From assembly GCF_000340215.1 (NCBI RefSeq), contig NW_006921543.1, positions 1,054,001 through 1,118,000 on the forward strand: a stretch of 64,000 nt of DNA, read 5' to 3'. Below, piece after piece: positions 12,701 to 22,182 of the stretch (positions within the stretch are counted from its first letter, which is position 1; every line of letters starts with the position of its first letter). The notes beneath the pieces are model-generated. The model saw nothing but the letters and a program-made list of their open reading frames with translations. It searched no databases and was not told the origin of the DNA. The position numbers were made by a program, and so were the translations under genes. Source of the DNA: Pseudocercospora fijiensis CIRAD86 (lineage: Eukaryota > Ascomycota > Dothideomycetes > Mycosphaerellales > Mycosphaerellaceae).

Positions 12701-13164
12701 TACGAAAGCTTACCTATATAACGTTACGTAGGCGGCAACAATTAGGGCTTCGCGATATTCTTATACTTTTAACTTCTTCCTCTATACCTATACCGATAAC
12801 AACTACTATACGCTACGCCCCCGCCCCTTTCCCTTACAATAGTAAGAGAGAAGCGCGCCGCGCGCTAAACAGAAGATAGAACTAAAGACCGCGAGTTTGT
12901 TTTACCTAAGCGTCTAACTAAAAAGCGCAAGACTAAAGAGGAGTACTCTACGAAGAAGAATTCCGTACGAGACCGCGAGAGAAAGGAGAAGATAGATAAG
13001 GATAAAAGAGCTAAGAATAAGAGAAGAAAGGCGCGGAATAAGGCATTCTATCGATAGCTAGCGCCTATAGAAAAAAGTGAAGGTTAAAATAAGAAGACAA
13101 CCTAAGAGAAGGCTAAGAGGAGGAAAGAATTGCAGCTAGTTTTCGAGCGTAAAGTTCTAGTAGC

Positions 13165-13264
13165 GTAAGTTAATCTAGCTAGCGGCCGTAGCTAGCAGCT
13201 ATAGCCGGCAGCCGTAGCCGGCAGCTATAGCCGGCATATTTTTCTTTAACACGTTAACTAATAG
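13165..13264 (+). other. Probable intron carrying AGCCGGC repeats
   Basis: GTAAGT donor, TTAAC-like branch region and TAG acceptor. The interior holds four or five AGCCGGC or near-AGCCGGC units in alternating spacing. Removal joins two open frames of the basic-protein gene. Confidence 0.6.
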
Positions 13265-13770
13265 TATTTAGACCTATAGCCGCTACCTCTATCGATACGA
13301 CCGATAGTAACGGAGATGTTTAGATAGCCGAGAACAATAATACTAGAGTTTAGGATACCGCGATAGAGCTTAATACTACGAATAAAGGAACTGAAAAAAG
13401 CGAGGAGATACTATACGTCGATCTAGTAATAGGTGCAGTCTTAGGGCCTAACGCTATAGACGATAAGCGCTAGGAGTAGATCGAGTATAGTTAAAGAGAC
13501 GAGATACTAGTAAAGGGCTAAGGTATAAGTCCTATTAATCTAGAAAATTATAGTTAAAGCTACTACGAAAAGCTAGCAAGGATTGGAATCGAGACTAGTC
13601 GTCTTTATATCCTCGATATAGAGTAGAAGTTTCTTTATTAGTATTAGAGCGAAGCCTTTACGTCTATAAAGGCAAAGTAGCTTACGATTAATGCGATCGG
13701 GGCTAGGTATCTAGGGACGGTAGAAGTGTTACTATAGGAGGAAGGGGTATAGGTAATTATTCTATACTCG

Positions 13771-13818
13771 GTATATATAGCCGGCGTTCGTAGCCGGTAG
13801 ATACTAATAGTTAAATAG
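13771..13818 (+). other. Probable 48-bp intron carrying AGCCGGC repeats
   Basis: GTATAT donor, two AGCCGG units, TACTAAT branch site and AAATAG acceptor. A typical minimal fungal intron. Confidence 0.55.
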
Positions 13819-14244
13819 AAAGCGTTTCTCGAAGGCAGAGTGCTACTACTATATAAAATCTTTACTAAGGTAGAGAGGGCTTATATCCGGAATCTAAGCT
13901 ACTAGTAGGATAGGTTAGCGTTAGAATTCTCTAAATCTCTATATAAGCCTCCGAAGGATTACCTATTTTAGCGATACGGCTTTATCTTAACTACTCCGTA
14001 GGCATCCGAAGAAGCTCGAGCGCTCTTTAAGGTCTTTACTAAGAAGCGGAAGGAGTTCGAGGATTAGGATTGGTTAATAGAGCTATTAGTTAGTCTTAGG
14101 TTTCGTAGTTAGACTCGGCCTAAGCATTTGCTTATCGAGTATCTTATACCGAAAGAGGATAGATTAAGACTAAAAACGAGCTTAGATTCGTTAGGTATAG
14201 TAGCTCGGTTCCGTTAGTAGGAGAGAGCCGCCGTATAGAAGGCA

Positions 14245-14345
14245 AAATTTAGGTAGTTAGGGTAGCTAGGAAAGAAATTCTAGTAGTTAGGCTAGCTAGG
14301 GTAGCTAGGAAAAAAAATCTAGTAGTTAGGTAGCTAGGAAACAAA
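14245..14345 (+). repeat. Low-complexity tandem repeat
   Basis: Repeated TAGTTAGG/TAGCTAGG units separated by A-rich runs. If CAG was the original codon they encode Q-L-G repeats at the end of the preceding gene. Confidence 0.55.
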
Positions 14346-15147
14346 AAAAAAGGTAGCTAGCTATTTACTGCCTAGCTGTTCCTAACGATACGATGCTATA
14401 AAAGAAAGGGTGTTTCCCTATAGCTACTAGTATATATCTACTACTCCTAAGTCCTTACCTTACCGTACGAAACCTTAAAACATGCCGACCGACATTATAT
14501 ATATACTAGGCGCTATACTAGGAAGGGTAATAACGAGACGATAGTCGAAATAGTCTAGTATACGAGCGAGATTGCGACAACGTCGAGAGGAGGTCGTACA
14601 CTTACCTTCGAGCCTATCGAGTCCTAGACGACGATTAGGGCTAGATTTATCCTCTCCGAATCCTAGTAGTAGGAATTCATTATAGGGTACTACTACGTAG
14701 TCCTTACCTTTACGGAGTCTAAGTAGAAGGTTATTCGGAGATATAAGAATATCGAGTATTAATCCGGAAATCTTCGAAAAGGCTAGCTAGGCGTATCTTT
14801 AGAAACCCGAGTATATAGAGCAGTTTAATTAATAGGTCTATAAGATATAGTTCCCTTTATACTTATATTCGAAGGAGTATAAACTCTAGAAGTACTCGAT
14901 GCGATAGGGGAGTAAGGAGCGAACGGATACATTCTAGAAGTTCTTTATAAAGGGGGCATTATACCGTTATACGACTTCTCGACTTAAAGGTTAACTAGTA
15001 ATTGTCTATAACTTCTACGGTTTAATCTTAAAATACCCGAAACTAGGGGATAGGAACTTATCGCCTACGAACTATCTCTATTCTAAACGGTATCGGGAAT
15101 CTTAAGGAGAGAGGAGAGTTAATATAGATATAGCGTTCTAGAAAGAG

Positions 15148-15213
15148 GTATATCTTCTAAAATGCCGGCTATAGCTGCCGGCTATAGATTCCGGCTACTT
15201 TAATTAACCGTAG
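15148..15213 (+). other. Probable intron carrying GCCGGCTA repeats
   Basis: GTATAT donor, three GCCGGCTA-type units, TTAAC branch and GTAG acceptor inside the transposase gene. Confidence 0.6.
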
Positions 15214-16168
15214 AGATCTAGCTAATTATTATAGGCTACGCTTAAGGAAGCTCTAGGATTAAAGGCTACCGATTTCTCCCCCGAAGACTTTAAGCAACTA
15301 GCAAACGAAATACTAGCTATAAACGGTCTTCCGGAAGACTTCTACGAAAGGGAGTCTATATAGAAGATATACCTATATCTTATAAACTACCCTCCCCTAT
15401 TTCTCGGCGCGACAACCTAGCGTATTATATTCGAAAAGAATAAAGAGGCTACGTTAGACGACATTCGGGAGATCCTCCGTAATACTCGCCGAGTAGCTAT
15501 TACTATCGATAGCTAGTTAAGCCGGACTATAAGAGCCTCCTTCCTCTCGATTATACTATACTTTATTAATTCGGATTAGAAACTCTAGGAACTTATAATC
15601 GGATTCCCTAAAATTCTAGGTTCCTATACTAGTAAGGATATAGCGAAGCTTGTCTATACGGCAATAGATAGGGTTAGCGTAACAACGAAACTAATCTCGA
15701 TTACTACGGATAACGCTAGTAATAATCGAACATTGTATAAGGCGTTATATATACAATTTACTCGCATATATCTTTAAAATTACTAATTATATCGATAGGG
15801 TCGAGTATATAGAGGAGATTATAAGGTCTACAATCTAGCTTAATCTTCCGAATATTAAGCTCGCTACGATTCCGGATACGTACGATAATACGTACGACGA
15901 TAACGATAAAGAGGAGCCTAGTAATAGCCCTAGCCCTATTAAATCGGAGCCGACGTCGTTACTAGTTGTATCCCTATAGAAGTTTCCCTACCTCGCTTAT
16001 ATAGTTCAAATCGCGATCCGAGCCCTCTTTAAAACGCTTAAAATTACACTATTAAACGACGACTAATAGAAGATCCTAGATAAGGATAAGGCAAAGTCGA
16101 AAGTCGAGAAACTCGTTATAGCAATAAGATAGGATAAGGTAGAGAGCCTCGCTCTCGTTTTGTATAAG

Positions 16169-16237
16169 GTATAACTTTTGTCCGTAGCCGGCACCTATAG
16201 CCGGTAACCTAGTATAGTTCTAACTCTTTTTCTCTAG
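16169..16237 (+). other. Probable intron carrying AGCCGG repeats
   Basis: GTATAA donor, AGCCGGC and AGCCGGT units, a strong TTCTAAC branch site, a polypyrimidine run and TCTCTAG acceptor. It is among the best-formed introns in the element. Confidence 0.7.
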
Positions 16238-17902
16238 CTTCGTCGTCTAGCAATATATACGAACTCGAGCTTATAGAGATATAACCGATTCGAGGCTATT
16301 TAAAAGAACCTAATCGAGCGCCCTAAAACTGATACCTAGAATATCGTATAGAATAAGCGATAGCAAAAGCGGCCTCCTTAGCGCCTACTCCGTTTTACCT
16401 AAGACGTTAAGACCTAGTTCGATTCGACTTTCTATATAGTTACGAGGGGATATACTTTACGTACCGCTCTCGAGATCTATTAGAGTTCCGAGGGTATTAA
16501 GTAGCTCGGCCTTACTACCGCCGAATAGCGCTAAGTAGAGTATCTCGTCGATATTAGTAAGTATTACGCGAAGGTTACTACTACGATTAGAAGAACCCGA
16601 GGACCGACGATCTACCTTGTCTTTACGTACTATAACTAGCTCTTTAACGAGCTCGAGGAAACCGTAGCTAAGCTAGCTAAGAAGAGCGTTCCCTAGAAAG
16701 TAGCTATAACGAAAGCTATAGATAGCTCCTATACTAAGTTACATAAATATTATAGTACTACCTTTAAGTCGTTCGGGGATATCTATAGCGTTGCGTACTT
16801 ACTTAACCCGGTAGAAAAGGATATATACTAGTAGAGGCCGGAATAGAAGGCGGACGAGGTATAGCCGAAGCATTACTAGACTATTCTAGAAAAGATGTTC
16901 TACGAGCGTCGGAAAGAAACTAGTCTAAATACAGCTCCTACGAAGAAAAAGAAGGTTTAGAGGGCTCCGATATTATATCTGTTTCGTAGGTAGGAAGTAG
17001 AGGCAGAAGAGGAAGCAACTACTAAAGGGAATAAAGAAGAGTTCGATCTCTATCGGCGCGCGAGTAAGTACAAACCCGTAGGCTCGGAAAGAGGGCTAAT
17101 AATCTCTAGATCTTACCGGTCTTCTAGACGAATTCGGTAACGATATTCTCGCTATATAGTAGCGATTAGAGCCTAAGTTTCTAACGATAGCGTCGGTCGC
17201 TCGGGACGTCCTCGCTATCCCGAGCGTAGGTATAGGCTATAAGAGGTCTTTTAGTATCGCTCGTTACTAGGGCCGCTTTAATCGAATATACTCGCCTACT
17301 ACCTTCGAATCTATTATAGTATTCCGATACTATCTCCTCTACTAGAATCGCTAAGGTAGGTTACTAAAGATTATACTAAAGGACTCGGAGTTAATCGAGG
17401 AATTAGAAAACCTTAAGATCGAAGAAACTTAGGAGCGCGAAGAGAATACGAAATTTAGTCTAAGCGAAACCCTAATTAGCGATAACGAAGAGAAGGAGGG
17501 CGGAGGCAGAAGGCGATACCGAGTCGAGAAGCGGAAACGTATATAGGCTTAGAGCAGCTTTAAGGAGACGAAGCGTTTATATATAAGGTAATATAGCCGG
17601 CGTATATAGCCGGTATATATCCGAAATGTATTTCGAATTCCTAGGACCTAAACAGACTAGTTACTATAGCAACCGACCCCGCTTACCTACGGACTATTTC
17701 TAATTCTCTATTCGCTCTTCCTCTCCTTCTTCCCTTTCCCTATATTCTTAAAGACAAATATACCTTAAGGATTCGGCTCTTCGGGCCTTCCTAAGCCGGC
17801 TACCTCCCCTTCCTTAAGCTACTATCCTTTATTCGAATCTAACGATAACCTACTAAGGCGGTTTAATAGAAGACTATTTATTCTAAAAGGCAAGAAGTAT
17901 TA

Positions 17903-19070
17903 ATGTCTTCTTACAATTATATACTTATTAATTTTCTAGGTCCTACCGATATACCCTCGTCGCCTAAACGTATAGATAAATATCTTTAGAGGCTAAAGGG
18001 TAAGGGTAAAGCAAGCTAAGTATAGGGAGACCGTAGCGAGAACGAGATATTAGAAGAGTAAGGCTCTCTATAGTATATACGAAGGAAGGGGGTTCCTCGG
18101 AAAATAGTACCGAAAAACAAGAAGGCTTTAGGTAGATAGGAGAAGGCTAAAAAGAGTAGGCGGACGAAGACTATCGCGAAGAAAAGTTATCTTTCTATTA
18201 AAAAAAAGGGAATAAGGTAGGACTCGACGATAAAGAAGCGGCGCTTTAAACTAGGTACTATTGCCCTTCGCTAAATCCGGCTTTTCTAAAACAAAAGAGG
18301 GACCGAGCTTTTAATCCCTAAGACTCCCTTCTAGCGACTCGTCCGAGAAATTATATTAGATTTTCGGTCTAGTATGCGATTTACGGCTAAGGCGATTAGT
18401 GCTCTTTAGGAAGCTATAGAGGCATTTCTCGTAACCGAGCTTAAGCTTTTAAACCTCCTTACTATCTATACGAAGCGGGTTACTCTTTAAAATAAAGATA
18501 TATAGCTTCTAGCTAAAATTCGGCGTCGGTTTATAGCGGATTAGTTAGAAATTGTATTTAGTCGTTAGATTAACCTAGGAGGAGGCCTATTTTCGTATCC
18601 TTTTACCGGCTATAGGTGCCGGCTATATTTCTGATTTTATCTCCGCGCCGTCCCTAAATCTAAGGTACGAAGTAGAAACCTAGTGCTCTATATTCACCCG
18701 GCTATTATAGAGACGAGCTACATTTAGATTAGTTTCTTCGTATATCGCGACCTAGCGGGTAGTAAGCGAAAGGGCGATAGAACGTTTATAATACGTCTCT
18801 ATTTAGACCTAAAATACAAAGGTCCTAAGGAGCCCTAGTATTCTAACTATAAGGAGATTCTTTAGTATTAGCACTTTAATCCTCTATACTACGAGGTAGA
18901 TAGTAAGCCTACGAGAGAGAAACTTCAACGAGAAATTCTCTATAATACGTAGCGCTATTGTATAGCTATAGATACGTACTAAGTCCGGCAACTCGAAGAA
19001 GAATTAAAATAGCGTATTAGCGACCGAGGAGGAGATCGATAGTATACTAGTAGAGTCGAGGTCTTATAAG
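17903..19070 (+). pseudogene. Histone H3-fold protein, CENP-A-like
   Basis: From an ATG at 17903, about 117 codons of basic tail lead in one frame into a histone fold at 18254: GTIALR-x-IRLF, then T-E-L-L-I-P-K-T-P-F, RLVREIILDF, M-R-F, A-I-S-A-L-x-E-A-I-E-A-F-L-V and KRVTL-x-NKDI. Each interrupting TAA/TAG lies where H3 proteins have Gln (PFQ, ALQEA) or another RIP-prone codon. Compared with canonical H3 there are two extra residues before T-E-L-L. LLIPK in place of LLIRK, and EAFLV in place of EAYLV, both recall CENP-A. The H3-type spacing of loop 1 argues against a typical CENP-A. After a possible donor at 18595 a downstream frame (FVYRDLAGSKRKGDR, about 18730) may be a C-terminal extension; I do not recognise it. 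Confidence 0.72.
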
Positions 19071-19650
19071 CGAAGCACAAGATAATATAGGCTCTTAGTC
19101 GTATAGAGTAACGTACTATATAAATAACTAGGCGTGCTACTCTTATTTACTTACGACCTATATCCTAGGATACTCTTATCGTACTTTTTATACTCTTTTC
19201 TAATACCTTACCTATAATCGCTCCGCGATAACCGAGTAAATATAAGCTATAGGATTTCCGCTCGGTACCTTAGCCTTTAAGATACGGCGGAGTTGATTCT
19301 CTATAATACGTAGCGCTATTGTATAGCTATAGATACGCACTAAGTCCGGCAACTCGAAGAAGATTTAAGACAGCGACCGAGTAGGAGAATAATAGTATAT
19401 TAGTAGAGTCGAGGTCTTATAAGCGAAGTACGAGATAATATAGGCTCTTAGTCGTATAGAGTAACGTACTATATAAATAACTAGGCGTGCTACTCTTATT
19501 CACTTACGACCTATATCCTAGGATACTATTCTCGTACTTTTTATACTCTTTTCTAATACCTTACCTATAAGCGCTCCGCGACAACCGAGTAAATATAAGC
19601 TATAGGGTTTCCGCTCGGTACCTTAGCCTCCGAGATAGGGCGGAGTTGAA
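18935..19650 (+). repeat. Tandem duplication of about 361 bp
   Basis: 18935-19295 is repeated at 19296-about 19650 with scattered substitutions and small deletions. Both begin ATTCTCTATAATACGTAGCG. The duplicated unit covers the tail of the CENP-A-like gene and the sequence behind it. Confidence 0.85.
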
Positions 19651-19924
19651 TTTAGAGCGATAGCCGGCACTCGTAGCCGGTATATAGAGACGGTAGTAGG
19701 CCTTTTTCTACTAAATAACTAGCTTGTTTAGTATAGCCTACCTAATATTTCTTATATTTACTAGCAATAGGCCTAGGTTACTTATAAGATTACTATAGCT
19801 AGTAAAGGCATTACTAAAGAATATCTATACTATAGTAGGATACTATTATTACGCCGGCTATTTATTAAAAGGAGGCTTTCGCCTATTACTATACCGGCTA
19901 TATATGCCGGCTATATTTTAAAGT

Positions 19925-19985
19925 CTGCCGTACCTACCTTTTTTAGCCGTACCTACCTTTTTTAGCCGTACCTACCTTCTTTCCT
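19925..19985 (+). repeat. Three copies of a 20-bp repeat
   Basis: GCCGTACCTACCTTTTTTAG occurs three times in a row, the last copy slightly changed, next to a pair of GCCGGCTA units (19892-19915). Confidence 0.8.
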
Positions 19986-20460
19986 TGCTCTAACGTTACT
20001 ATAATATAGGCTTACGCGAAGCTTACTCTATTGCCTAGCAATACCGCGATACTACCTCTCTCGCTATATTCAACCTTCGTATCGATACCTATACCTCTAC
20101 GCTCTATATCTACTACCTCCCCAATACCCTCGCTCTACGCGCGCCTTCGTATACCTTCGTAACGCACTTTTTTCCTTAATTCGACGACTTTTATAATACC
20201 GAGTCTACTTAACTAAGTTATAACGCCTCGTAAGAAGGAACCTACTACTTCTACGGGTCGTAATAAGACCGGAAATAATAGAACGAGCATAGTATATTAA
20301 CGTAAGAGGGCTGCTACTACTACCGCTAGCTCCGGTACTAGAAAGGGCGTCGCGAGTAAGGCTCCGCGTAAGACAACGGCGGGCAAGGCTCTACGCAAGA
20401 CGATAACTAGCGCTTCTACTACTAGTAGCAATCGTATAAAGCGTCGATAGCGCCTAGGAA

Positions 20461-20575
20461 GTAAGTCCTATTTATAGCCGGTAGCGTAGCCGGTAGCGTA
20501 GCCGGTAGCGTAGCCGGTAGCGTAGCCGGTAGCGTAGCCGGCATTCTTACTGTCTTTTTACTAATCCTTCTTTAG
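20461..20575 (+). other. Intron with 12-bp AGCCGGTAGCGT array
   Basis: GTAAGT donor, five to six tandem copies of a 12-bp unit (20475-20543), TTTTTACTAAT branch site and CTTTAG acceptor. Its removal restores the conserved G-T-V-A-L-R junction of histone H3, which independently supports both splice sites. Confidence 0.85.
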
Positions 20576-20758
20576 CCGTAGCCCTCCGTTAGATTCGGCA
20601 GTATTAGAAGAGTTCTAAGCTCCTAATCCGTAAAGCTCCTTTCCGACGACTTATTCGCGAAATTGCCTAGATTTATAGAACGGACCTTCGCTTCTAAGCC
20701 TCCGCGATAGACGCCCTTTAAGAGGCTATAGAAGCCTACCTAGTTCGTATCTTCGAAT

Positions 20759-20806
20759 GTATGTTTCTCTCCTACCTCTTTTCGGACTATACTAATACTA
20801 CTTTAG
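20759..20806 (+). other. 48-bp intron without the repeat
   Basis: GTATGT donor, TACTAAT branch and TTTAG acceptor. Removal places N-L-I-A-I-Y-A-K directly after R-I-F-E, as in H3. It lacks AGCCGGC units, so the repeat is not required of every intron in the element. Confidence 0.8.
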
Positions 20807-21084
20807 CGGTTAACCTTATAGCTATCTACGCGAAGCATATAACGATTATAGATAAGGATTTCAAAGCACTCGATTAGATTCTAAAAGGCTAGAATGTCTA
20901 TATTCGAGATAGTGCTAGGTAGGATAGATGTTCTAGTAGGAAGGATGTTCGTAGTGTCGTCTATAAGCTTTTCTATATACGAAATAAGCCGCGGTTATAC
21001 GGCGCTATATACCGCGCTCTAAATACTCTCTAAGCATATATATATAGTATAGTATGCTTTATTAGCCGTACGGAATAGAAGTCT

Positions 21085-22020
21085 TCGAAAATCCCGTTAG
21101 TACTAAGGAGTTAAAAGGCCGGCTACGCTGCCGGCTACGCTACCGGCTACGCTGCTAGGTCTTATAAAGAACTAAAAGAAGATAGACATTCTAGTTAATT
21201 TGTATTAGTTTAGATTTTTAGAAAAAGAAAACAAGGAAAAAAGGAAGAAGATTAAAGAACCTAATACTTATAGTTATAGGCATTATCCCTGTTCTCTAGA
21301 CTATATTATATACCTGCTTTCGCAACTCTACCTAATACTCCTACTAAATATCCTTATACTCTACCTACTAGAAATTCAACTAGGTACCTAGACCTATAGC
21401 TGCCTCTATATCTTTTACTATCTTCTATAGGTTGAAGGACTCCTCTATAGCAGCCTCTACTTCCTTATATAATACGAAGTTACTACCTGCCCTATCCTTA
21501 ATATCTACTAAATAACCTAGAGTTCTAAGGAACGAACTAGTATTCGGCCGTAGTATAGCGAGTAACTAGTAGAACGCCCTATAGAGCTACCTTATAGCTG
21601 TTTCGTATATAGTACCGATATCGAGGGAGGAGCTATCCTAGTACTTAATGTTAGAGTATAGTTTAGTAGGAAAGTATATAAACTTCTTACGGAGAGCTTC
21701 GACGGAAATCGATAAGTTCTGCCTAGATCTAGATAAAGACATTCTACTAAGCAGTTAGGGAATTAAACCGTAAACGAAAGGATAAAATTCATACCTAAGG
21801 AGTACAGTTTCCGAACTAAACTATAATGCCTTGTATATGTGTATATATGCTTTTAATTAGTTAGTGCCCTTAGCTAATTGTCTATAGATTTGAGGTTATA
21901 TAAGTACCTTTATACAACTACGTAGCCTAAGTAGGATTCGAAAATTCTATAAGTACTAAGGACTAAAAATGCCGGCTACGCTGCCGGCTACACTACTGAG
22001 TCTTATAAAGGGCTTGCTTA
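21085..22020. repeat. Direct repeats with GCCGGCTACGCT units flanking an ORF
   Basis: About 90 bp at 21085-21175 and 21930-22020 share a frame of TCGAAAAT..., TACTAAGGA, GCCGGCTACGCT units and then GTCTTATAAAG. The pair brackets the minus-strand ORF at 21290-21742. Confidence 0.7.
21290..21742 (-). pseudogene. Small helical protein of unknown function in hAT
   Basis: An ATG at 21742-21740 opens about 150 codons (MSLSRSRQNLSISVEALRKK, later Y-E-T-A-I-R, LYKEVEAAIEESFN and KDIEAAIGLGT). About ten in-frame stops, nearly all TAG, fit former Gln/Trp codons. Leu/Ile/Ala/Glu-rich segments suggest a mostly helical protein. It runs opposite to the histone-fold genes and close to the right TIR. I do not recognise the family. 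Confidence 0.5.
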
Positions 22021-22154
22021 AAGCTACGTATACATTCGTACACTTCTTAAAAACCGATAAATTATATAGTTCGAACCAGCTACTTATATAGTTGCTTAGC
22101 AAACCAACCCAAACCAAACTAGAGTTTCGGCTTAGTAAACTAAACCAAACTAAC

Positions 22155-22174
22155 CCGAACTACTGCGGGGTCTA
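22155..22174 (-). repeat. hAT terminal inverted repeat, right
   Basis: Inverted copy of the left terminus, with C where the left end has T at position 10 of the repeat. Confidence 0.9.
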
Positions 22175-22182
22175 CGCGCTAC
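22175..22182. repeat. 8-bp target-site duplication, right
   Basis: CGCGCTAC, identical to 12241-12248. Confidence 0.9.

Larger units (their letters stand above)
12830..14345 (+). pseudogene. Lys/Arg-rich protein of unknown function in hAT
   Basis: The exon before 13165 encodes a very basic segment (PKRLTKKRKTKEEYSTKKNS and more K/R-rich sequence to about 13160). A probable intron at 13165-13264 (GTAAGT...TAG) is followed by an acidic stretch and then YEKLARIGIETSRLYILDIE near 13560-13620. A second probable intron lies at 13771-13818, followed by YKIFTKVERAYIRNLSY and LLIEYLIPKEDRLRLKTSLD. The end is a short Gln/Leu/Gly/Lys repeat (14245-14345). I do not recognise the family. Nuclear location is suggested only by its charge. 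Start and stop are uncertain because of RIP. Confidence 0.5.
14390..17600 (+). pseudogene. hAT-family transposase
   Basis: The catalytic core reads V-A-I-T-I-D-S-x-L-S (about 15495-15520, catalytic Asp) and later ISITTDNASNN (about 15695-15725, second Asp). These match the family pattern (T.D.W.S and DNASNN), with FLSIILYFINSD between them. The C-terminal dimerisation domain is at about 17130-17270: two adjacent TAG codons where the family has the conserved Trp pair, then IASVARDVLAIPS and K-R-S-F-S-I-A-R. Probable introns at 15148-15213 and 16169-16237 both contain AGCCGGC/GCCGGCT units. The N-terminal part is poorly resolved. About 900 codons would be long for the family. All stops fit RIP. 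Confidence 0.85.
20220..21080 (+). pseudogene. Histone H3-like protein with conserved tail
   Basis: Exon 1 (20220-20460) begins at ATA, most simply a RIP-changed ATG, and encodes a tail of about 80 residues. It contains SKAPRK and G-K-A-L-R-K, which parallel GKAPRK and S-K-A-A-R-K of canonical H3. Splicing 20461-20575 joins L-G to T-V-A-L-R. Exon 2 reads I-R-Q-Y, KSSKLLIRKAPFRRLIREIA, IYRTDLRF, A-S-A-I-D-A-L and EAIEAYLVRIFE. After intron 20759-20806 exon 3 gives N-L-I-A-I-Y-A-K-H-I-T-I-I-D-K-D. In-frame TAGs sit at the Gln positions of REIAQ, RFQ and ALQEA. The tail is longer than canonical (about 80 versus 44 residues) and an open frame continues past the last helix. Not functional here. 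Confidence 0.82.
12249..22174 (+). mobile_element. 9.9-kb hAT transposon carrying histone-fold genes
   Basis: Bounded by 20-bp terminal inverted repeats (TAGACCCCGYAGTAGTTCGG at 12249-12268 and inverted at 22155-22174) and flanked by the exact 8-bp duplication CGCGCTAC. It holds a hAT transposase (about 14390-17600), a basic protein of unknown function (about 12830-14345), two histone-H3-fold genes (17903-about 19070; 20220-about 21080) and a minus-strand helical ORF (21290-21742). Sub-terminal tandem repeats lie inside the left end. The element is inserted in the LTR of a chromodomain retroelement. RIP has broken every gene, and stops coincide with conserved Gln/Trp codons. At 9926 bp it is unusually long for a hAT element. 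Confidence 0.88.

Noticed and set aside
18640..19070. Tyrosine-recombinase (DUF3435, Starship captain) identity for the frame after the CENP-A-like fold
   Set aside because: No R..H-x-x-R or catalytic Tyr pattern could be placed; the region is bounded by hAT TIRs.
12249..22174. Starship-type giant element
   Set aside because: TIRs, an 8-bp duplication and hAT transposase explain the boundaries; no captain gene seen.
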